Of a stretch of 50,204 bases of DNA, positions 45,592-50,204 are shown piece by piece; position 1 is the stretch's first letter, and each line of letters opens with the position of its first letter. A program made the position numbers and the translations under genes. The DNA is from Oscillospiraceae bacterium (lineage in GTDB: Bacteria > Bacillota > Clostridia > Oscillospirales > Oscillospiraceae), in contig JAFWGE010000035.1 of the NCBI GenBank assembly GCA_017512485.1, positions 1 to 50,204 of the forward strand, given 5' to 3'. Below the pieces are notes generated by a model that had not been told where the DNA came from, did not search any database, and worked only from the letters and a program-made list of their open reading frames with translations.

Positions 45592-45626
45592 TTATCTCTC
45601 TCCTTGCTTCCGTGCGGATAAAAGGT

Positions 45627-45655
45627 ATTTTATCACATGCGGTCCATGATAGCAA
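45627..45655 (-). promoter_or_regulatory. Promoter of the tagA cluster
   Basis: TTGCTA (45650-45655), 17-base spacer, TAAAAT (45627-45632) on the minus strand, about 35 bases before the tagA ATG. Confidence 0.6.
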
Positions 45656-45718
45656 GCGATTTGACGTTCAAACGGCTGTTTTGGCTTTATCGGTGCCCCT
45701 TCCCCCTTACATGAACGG

Positions 45719-45761
45719 GAAAACGCCCGGTGAACTTTCGAAATGTGCACCGGGCGTTTTC
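45719..45761. terminator. Terminator at the end of the BKACE operon
   Basis: GAAAACGCCCGGTG/CACCGGGCGTTTTC, a 14-bp perfect stem with a 15-base loop, about 30 bases after the BKACE stop. TTTTC follows on both strands. Confidence 0.82.
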
Positions 45762-45791
45762 ATTTGGTGTTTATCGTACTGCGTTGTAACG

Positions 45792-46631
45792 TCAGCCCCT
45801 CAGGCCGAGTATCTGCCTTGCCTCCGCGCTTGTGGCGACCTCGTTTCCGTACTCACGGACCACGCGGGCGGCCCTTTCCACAAACTGCCGGTTGCTGTCG
45901 GCCAGTTTGCCCTTTGAGTACAGTACGTTGTCCTCCATTCCCACACGTATATGCCCTCCCAGGGCCACAGCCCCGTAAAGCATCTCCATGGCCGAACGCC
46001 CCACACCGAAGCAGCTCCAGGTGGAGCCGGGGCACAGGGATTCCATGGTCTCTTTCATGAATATAAGGTTCTTCATGCTGCCCGGTATACCGTTGGCGCA
46101 TCCCATGCAGAACTGGAAATGGAGCGGCGCTTTGAGCACGCCTTTTTTAAGATAGTATGCTGCGTTGGCTATCATTCCGGGGTCAAAAGCCTCTATCTCG
46201 GGTTTGACGCCCCAAGCCTGCATATTGAGTCCCAGTTCTTCCAGGAACTGCGGTGAATTGATGAACAGCGCGCTGTTCATCCAGTTCATGGAACCGCAGT
46301 CATAGGACGCCATCTCGGGGCGGAGTTCCCTGAGGTGCAGCTGCCGCGTCTCATCAGTGGCGTACAGGTCGCCTGACGTGGTCATATTCAGCACCACGTC
46401 GCAGTCGGGATGGTTCTTCCTGAGGTGGGACACTGTTTCGGCGAACTTGTCCTTGCTCATGGTGCCGTTGCCCTCGTCGTCGCGCATGTGGAGATGCGCT
46501 ATGGCGGCGCCGGCCTTCCAGCAGTCATATACGTCCTCAGCTATCTCCACCGGAGTCATCGGTACGTTGGGGTTATTCTCTTTCTTAGGCCAGGCTCCCG
46601 TGGTGGCTACGGTTATAATGGTTTTTGCCAT
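45792..46631 (-). CDS. BKACE-family beta-keto acid cleavage enzyme (Kce-like, DUF849)
   Basis: A 279-residue TIM-barrel protein of the BKACE family. Zinc ligands His46 and His48 (HLHMRD) stand where Kce has them; GGHIRVGMEDN supplies His227, Arg229 and Glu233 of the active site. Family members condense a beta-keto acid with acetyl-CoA to give acetoacetate plus a new CoA ester. Kce itself acts on 3-keto-5-aminohexanoate in lysine fermentation, but no lysine-fermentation genes are here, so the substrate is open. Last gene of a four-gene operon, 14 bases after the cyclase gene. Confidence 0.92.
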   Translation of the reverse strand: MAKTIITVATTGAWPKKENNPNVPMTPVEIAEDVYDCWKAGAAIAHLHMRDDEGNGTMSKDKFAETVSHLRKNHPDCDVVLNMTTSGDLYATDETRQLHLRELRPEMASYDCGSMNWMNSALFINSPQFLEELGLNMQAWGVKPEIEAFDPGMIANAAYYLKKGVLKAPLHFQFCMGCANGIPGSMKNLIFMKETMESLCPGSTWSCFGVGRSAMEMLYGAVALGGHIRVGMEDNVLYSKGKLADSNRQFVERAARVVREYGNEVATSAEARQILGLRG

Positions 46632-46645
46632 TGTTCACACCCCGC

Positions 46646-47662
46646 TCACTTTTTGTTGCGGGCAAACAGCCGCTGCATGTATTCAAGGGCGCTGTCCCCG
46701 TTCCCATCGGGCTCGCCGTAACCTGTGCCGCCGTATGCGTACGTGCGGTCAGGCACGGACTTGTCTATGAGGTCCTCGTCTATCTCCGCCGCGACCCTGG
46801 CCATGGAGCCGTCACCCAGATACCAGCGCAGGGGGAAGCAATTGAAGCGGAACCATTTGCCCGCGGGAATCTTATCCAGGTCTCCGCCGAGGTTTTCCAC
46901 TCCCACTATACCGTGGCCCAGCATCTGCTTGTGACAGGGCTCCCACGTGCCCCATACGCCTATATCTTCCAGATCGCCCGCGTAGTCATGGTAAGCTTTC
47001 TCTCCGTAGAGTTTTATATACGTGAACTTGTCGAACTTCGCATACGCTTCCTCGCCGAAAAGCTCGATATACTCCTCGGTTATGGGCTTTCCGGTGGCTC
47101 CCAGAAGGTTCATGCGCGTCATGCCGTTGTTGCCCATGGCGGTGTGGAGAGGATGGTCCAGCGCCTGGGAGTCCATAGCCACGCATTTTACCTTCTGCTT
47201 AACGAACCATCTGCCCGCCTCGATACCGGTACCGGCAGCATAATGGTAATATGCCTTCGTGTCATCGAACAGGCGGTGCATGCCGGTATTGAGGCAAACT
47301 ATCTTGCCCTCCAGCTCCGCCTTGTTTACCCCGTACTTCTCGCAGGCTTCGTCCAGATGTTTGTCGGTAATGAGTCCCCAGGGCTCGATATCGATCTTCA
47401 GGACTACTGCCTGGCCGGTGTACGCGTCTATAGGCATCTCGTGAGTGTAGCGCGCCCTCCTGCCGTCGAACTCGTACTCCATGACGTGGCGGGGAGCGTC
47501 GCAGTGAGTACCGGTGTGCATGGTGCAGGTGATCTTCTGGGTGAGCACTCCGCCCTTGGCCATGGTGTGTTGGTTGTCGATAAGCGGTTTGTCAAAGTAC
47601 GGCCAGCGCGGTATCTCTGCGCTGAAAGGGTGCGTGAGATCGATAAATACGGTCTTTCCCAT
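46646..47662 (-). CDS. Cyclase-family metal hydrolase (kynurenine-formamidase-like)
   Basis: A 338-residue member of the cyclase/KynB superfamily. The metal motif HTGTHCDAPRH at 49-59 is complete (H-x-G-T-H-x-D-x-P-x-H). The protein is longer than KynB (about 210), closer to large members that act on amides or lactones. Given the operon, it may hydrolyse a lactone, amide or cyclic intermediate on the route to the beta-keto acid. RBS AGGAGG lies just before the ATG. The substrate is unknown. Confidence 0.87.
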   Translation of the reverse strand: MGKTVFIDLTHPFSAEIPRWPYFDKPLIDNQHTMAKGGVLTQKITCTMHTGTHCDAPRHVMEYEFDGRRARYTHEMPIDAYTGQAVVLKIDIEPWGLITDKHLDEACEKYGVNKAELEGKIVCLNTGMHRLFDDTKAYYHYAAGTGIEAGRWFVKQKVKCVAMDSQALDHPLHTAMGNNGMTRMNLLGATGKPITEEYIELFGEEAYAKFDKFTYIKLYGEKAYHDYAGDLEDIGVWGTWEPCHKQMLGHGIVGVENLGGDLDKIPAGKWFRFNCFPLRWYLGDGSMARVAAEIDEDLIDKSVPDRTYAYGGTGYGEPDGNGDSALEYMQRLFARNKK

Positions 47663-47695
47663 TATTATACCTCCTGTTGTCGGCTGTTTCCCCGA

Positions 47696-48631
47696 CTATT
47701 TTCCGTAAATCATATCTATAAGGTAAGAGTTAAGGTCTTCCGATGTACGCTCGGCCTCTTCGGGTGTCCATTTCCTGAAACCTTCGCCGGTTTTGAACCC
47801 CTGTTTTCCCTCTTTGCGCAGCTGAGCCAGCAGTGGCGAGGGCTCGTGAGAGTCTTCAAGGTAAGGAAGGATATAATCATGGATGTTCCACGTTAAGTCC
47901 ATGCCCACCATGTCGGCGTTCTCAATGGGGCCAAGCTGGGGCAGCCTCAGGCCGAAACTGTATTTTACGGCAGTGTCCACGGTCTCCGCGTCGGCGATGC
48001 CATGCTCCACTATGGATATTGCTTCCCTCCATAGGGCGTGCTGCATCCTGTTGGCAATAAATCCCGGCACGTCCTTTTTGCAAAGCACCGGCTTCTTGCC
48101 AACCGCTGCCAGCACCTCCATTACGGTCTGCGCCGTTTCGTCGGATGTGAAATCGGACTTGACCACCTCCACCAGGGGAATGAGGTGCCCGGGGTTCCAG
48201 AAGTGGGTCCCCGCAAAACGCTCCTTGTGCTCCAGATCCCTGCTTATGGCCGTAGGGCTCATAACGGAGGAATTCGTACAGAAAATGGCGTCCGCGCGGC
48301 AGCGCTCCTCCAACTTGGCGAACGTGGCGCGCTTTACGTCCATATCTTCATATACCGCCTCTACCACCAGGTCCGCTTCCTTGACAAGGGGACTGTCTAT
48401 ATCAGTGGTAAATGACACTCTGCCCAGGCGCTCCTCCAGCTCTTCGGCTGAAATGATCCCCCTTCTGACCAGCTCCGCGGTGTTCTTGCGTATACCTTCG
48501 CGCACGTCCACCTCGTACATATCGTACACACTTACCATATACTCAGGTTTCGATGTAAACACGAAGGCGATATTCTTCCCCATCATGCCGCCGCCCGCTA
48601 TGAGGATGCGGCGAATATCTTCTGTTTTCAT
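47696..48631 (-). CDS. 3-Hydroxyacyl-CoA dehydrogenase-family protein
   Basis: A 311-residue NAD-dependent dehydrogenase: Rossmann motif AGGGMMGKN at 12-20, CTNSSVMSPT, the catalytic-His segment GTHFWNPGHLIPLVEVV, then VPGFIANRMQHALWREA. Family members include 3-hydroxybutyryl-CoA dehydrogenase and the free-acid enzyme L-carnitine dehydrogenase, which is found beside BKACE genes elsewhere. It likely makes the beta-keto substrate of the BKACE. The start is ATG at 48629-48631, preceded by GAGGG; an in-frame TTG upstream overlaps the SDR stop. Confidence 0.88.
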   Translation of the reverse strand: MKTEDIRRILIAGGGMMGKNIAFVFTSKPEYMVSVYDMYEVDVREGIRKNTAELVRRGIISAEELEERLGRVSFTTDIDSPLVKEADLVVEAVYEDMDVKRATFAKLEERCRADAIFCTNSSVMSPTAISRDLEHKERFAGTHFWNPGHLIPLVEVVKSDFTSDETAQTVMEVLAAVGKKPVLCKKDVPGFIANRMQHALWREAISIVEHGIADAETVDTAVKYSFGLRLPQLGPIENADMVGMDLTWNIHDYILPYLEDSHEPSPLLAQLRKEGKQGFKTGEGFRKWTPEEAERTSEDLNSYLIDMIYGK

Positions 48632-48648
48632 GGCTGTGCGGCCCTCTG

Positions 48649-49443
48649 TCAAACTACCAGATACCCTCCGGAGCAGTCGCAGTTGGCTCCGGTGATGTAA
48701 TCCGATGCCGCGGAAGAGAGGAACAGGGCGTATCCCACAAAATCATTCGGCTCCGCCAGACGTCCCACCGGCTCACGCACGAGGAAATTCTTGTAAACCT
48801 GGGAGTCCGGATCGAACATCCACTCCGTGAGGTCGCTGCGGAACACCGTGGGGCACAGGGAGTTGACATTGATATGGTATTTAGCGGTAAGGTCGCATGC
48901 CAGGCAGTTGACCATGAGGTCCACGCCGCCCTTACTGGTGCAGTATCCGGTGTAACCGGCCATACCGCGCTTTGAACGCTGGGACGTGACCACAACCATT
49001 TTCCCGCCTTTGCCCTGTGCGACCATCTGCTCGGCAACATATTTTGTAACGATATAAACGCTGCGGCAGTCCGCGTCCATTATTGCCTGCCAGTCTTCCA
49101 CAGACTGATCCAGCACGTTCTGGGGTTTGTTGCAGCCGTGGCACACGGCCAGTACATTGATCTCGCCGTACTTTTCCACGCACGCCTTTACCGTGGCCTT
49201 CACGTCATCCTCTATGGCGGGGTCTGCTGCGAAGAAGTCGCAGTCTATGCCCTCGGCGCAGAATTCATCCTTAAGGGCCTGCAGTTTTTCCTTGTTCCTG
49301 CCCGTCATAAACACTTTGGCGCCGGCGTAGCCATACGCTTTTGAAAGTACGCTGCCCAACGCCCCCGTGGCGCCAGTGACCAGTACCGCCTTGCCCTCCA
49401 CCGAGAACATGTTGTTAACAAAACCTTTGTCTACAGCTACCAT
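48649..49443 (-). CDS. Short-chain dehydrogenase/reductase
   Basis: A 264-residue classical SDR. The cofactor motif TGATGALG is at 23-30, the catalytic Ser154 in [10 protein letters not shown], and Tyr167-x3-Lys171 in GYCTSK. Basic residues in TGRNKEK after beta-2 hint at NADP use, without proof. It would oxidise or reduce a hydroxy/keto group in the pathway of this operon. First gene of the operon, with AGGAGG 7 bases before the ATG, and divergent from the HxlR gene. Confidence 0.9.
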   Translation of the reverse strand: MVAVDKGFVNNMFSVEGKAVLVTGATGALGSVLSKAYGYAGAKVFMTGRNKEKLQALKDEFCAEGIDCDFFAADPAIEDDVKATVKACVEKYGEINVLAVCHGCNKPQNVLDQSVEDWQAIMDADCRSVYIVTKYVAEQMVAQGKGGKMVVVTSQRSKRGMAGYTGYCTSKGGVDLMVNCLACDLTAKYHINVNSLCPTVFRSDLTEWMFDPDSQVYKNFLVREPVGRLAEPNDFVGYALFLSSAASDYITGANCDCSGGYLVV

Positions 49444-49514
49444 GGTAACCCTCCTGATAATGTTGATTCTCTCCGCTCCCGCGGGGCTCGCCTCTTATAC
49501 TCTACTAATATTCT

Positions 49515-49543
49515 AATATACGATATTCAGCCTGTTATTACAA
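49515..49543 (-). promoter_or_regulatory. Promoter of the SDR-BKACE operon
   Basis: TTGTAA (49538-49543), 17-base spacer, TATATT (49515-49520) on the minus strand, about 70 bases before the SDR start. Confidence 0.6.
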
Positions 49544-49564
49544 TTCCCACTAATAAGTAAGTTA

Positions 49565-49580
49565 ATTACTATTCAGTAAT
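49565..49580. promoter_or_regulatory. Palindrome, candidate HxlR operator
   Basis: ATTACT-ATTC-AGTAAT, a perfect 6-bp inverted repeat between the two divergent promoters and just upstream of the SDR-operon -35. Spacing and AT content suit a winged-helix dimer site. Confidence 0.4.
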
Positions 49581-49621
49581 CATAAAACACAGCTATTTGG
49601 GATTTCCGGACCTCTGAGTTA

Positions 49622-49650
49622 TTGTCTTCACAGTAAAAATATGGTATTAT
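49622..49650 (+). promoter_or_regulatory. Promoter of the HxlR regulator gene
   Basis: TTGTCT (49622-49627), 17-base spacer, TATTAT (49645-49650), leaving a leader of about 20 bases. Confidence 0.6.
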
Positions 49651-49675
49651 TCAGGTGTGAAAGGAGTTGAGCATC

Positions 49676-50125
49676 ATGTCAAGAGAGACCTTTGACCGGC
49701 CTACCAACCCGTATCACTACGCGCTGCACTGTCTCGGCGGTAAGTGGAAAATGACGATACTGCACGAAATATATACAAACGGCTTCATTCATTTTAACCA
49801 GACTCTGAAAGTTATCCCCGTTTCAGAGAAGGTGCTCAGCCAGCAGCTTAAGGAACTCATAAGCGACGGCCTGGTGATCAGGAAAGTAAACAGCGACGGC
49901 TTCCCGCCCTCCACGGAGTACGCTCTTACGGACGAGGCCAGAGACCTGATACCTGCCCTGGACATACTGTATATATGGAGCATAAGGCACATGGACGCCA
50001 GGAACATCCCCATAGACGCCGACGCCTTCGTGGTGCACAGCTCCGAAAACTACGTGAAAGAACTGCGGTCCATAATGGAAGCCAACGGCTTTTTTGACGG
50101 ACAGCAGCGCAGCCCGAAAAGGTGA
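49676..50125 (+). CDS. HxlR-family transcriptional regulator
   Basis: A 149-residue winged-helix regulator of the HxlR/MarR-like type. The signature HCLGGKWKMTILHEI lies near residues 16-30, followed by FNQTLKVIPVSEKVLSQQLKELISDGLV, the helix-turn-helix and wing. HxlR proteins often sense aldehydes, quinones or other electrophiles. It is divergent from the SDR-BKACE operon and most likely controls it. The ATG at 49676 follows AAGGAG by 9 bases; the upstream in-frame TTG overlaps this RBS region. Confidence 0.92.
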   Translation: MSRETFDRPTNPYHYALHCLGGKWKMTILHEIYTNGFIHFNQTLKVIPVSEKVLSQQLKELISDGLVIRKVNSDGFPPSTEYALTDEARDLIPALDILYIWSIRHMDARNIPIDADAFVVHSSENYVKELRSIMEANGFFDGQQRSPKR

Positions 50126-50162
50126 CATGCTCTCCCATGTGAACCTCTTCACTTCATTCAAA

Positions 50163-50194
50163 ACGGCAGCCGGTGCATTTGCACCGGCTGCCGT
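50163..50194. terminator. Perfect hairpin at the window end, probable terminator
   Basis: ACGGCAGCCGGTGCA/TGCACCGGCTGCCGT, a 15-bp perfect stem with a 2-base loop. The T run is on the minus side (TTTTGAA), so it may serve a minus-strand gene beyond the window as well as hxlR. Confidence 0.5.
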
Positions 50195-50204
50195 AAACTT
50201 ACAG

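Overview
The window looks like a chromosomal segment of an anaerobic Gram-positive bacterium, most likely a Clostridia-type Firmicute. Pointers are AGGAGG-type ribosome binding sites with frequent TTG and GTG starts, an oxygen-independent cobalamin pathway (CbiD, CbiG, CbiF, CbiH), YlmH, MltG, CsaB, an HxlR regulator and a NiCo-type riboswitch in front of a CDF metal exporter. Species cannot be named from this sequence alone. UAG is used as an ordinary stop (ylmH, cbiH, the arylamine N-acetyltransferase).

Layout. 1-119: tail of a DDE transposase. 186-911: ylmH (minus). 1197-14693: a twelve-gene minus-strand operon. An iron/B12-type ABC importer (binding lipoprotein, permease, ATPase) leads cbiB, cbiD, cbiP, cbiA, cbiC, cbiF, cbiG, cbiH and a fused cbiJ-cbiE-cbiT. 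A promoter, a cobalamin riboswitch and two terminator hairpins lie in its long leader (14694-15348). 15459-20023: U32 peptidase/RlhA-type protein (plus), CPBP protease (minus), threonine aldolase (plus). 20030-23626: flavin/Fe-S ene-reductase and a UDP-sugar dehydrogenase (both minus), separated by what looks like a free-standing structured small RNA. 23917-27026: FAD protein and asnS (plus). 27189-28319: CDF exporter behind a NiCo-type riboswitch (minus).

28347-34534 is an envelope-polysaccharide locus. A GT4-CsaB fusion and a second glycosyltransferase, cut by an in-frame amber codon, run on minus. DUF4330, an O-antigen-ligase-like membrane protein and a lipoprotein cyclophilin run on plus from overlapping divergent promoters. 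Then come an SLC13/ArsB-like permease, a five-tRNA operon (Gly-Arg-His-Gln-Lys), a zinc alcohol dehydrogenase and an arylamine N-acetyltransferase. 39229-45591 is a minus-strand housekeeping cluster: tagA/wecG glycosyltransferase, a DJ-1::5-formyl-THF cyclo-ligase fusion, mltG, alaS and a HIT protein. 45792-49443 is a catabolic-looking operon (SDR, 3-hydroxyacyl-CoA-dehydrogenase-like, HxGTHxDxPxH cyclase/hydrolase, BKACE-type beta-keto acid cleavage enzyme), divergent from an HxlR regulator at 49676-50125.

The most notable items are the unassigned small RNA at about 22162-22352, the B12 leader with an extra structured module, the NiCo riboswitch/CDF unit, the BKACE operon of unknown substrate, and the domain fusions. 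No CRISPR array, prophage or complete insertion sequence was seen.
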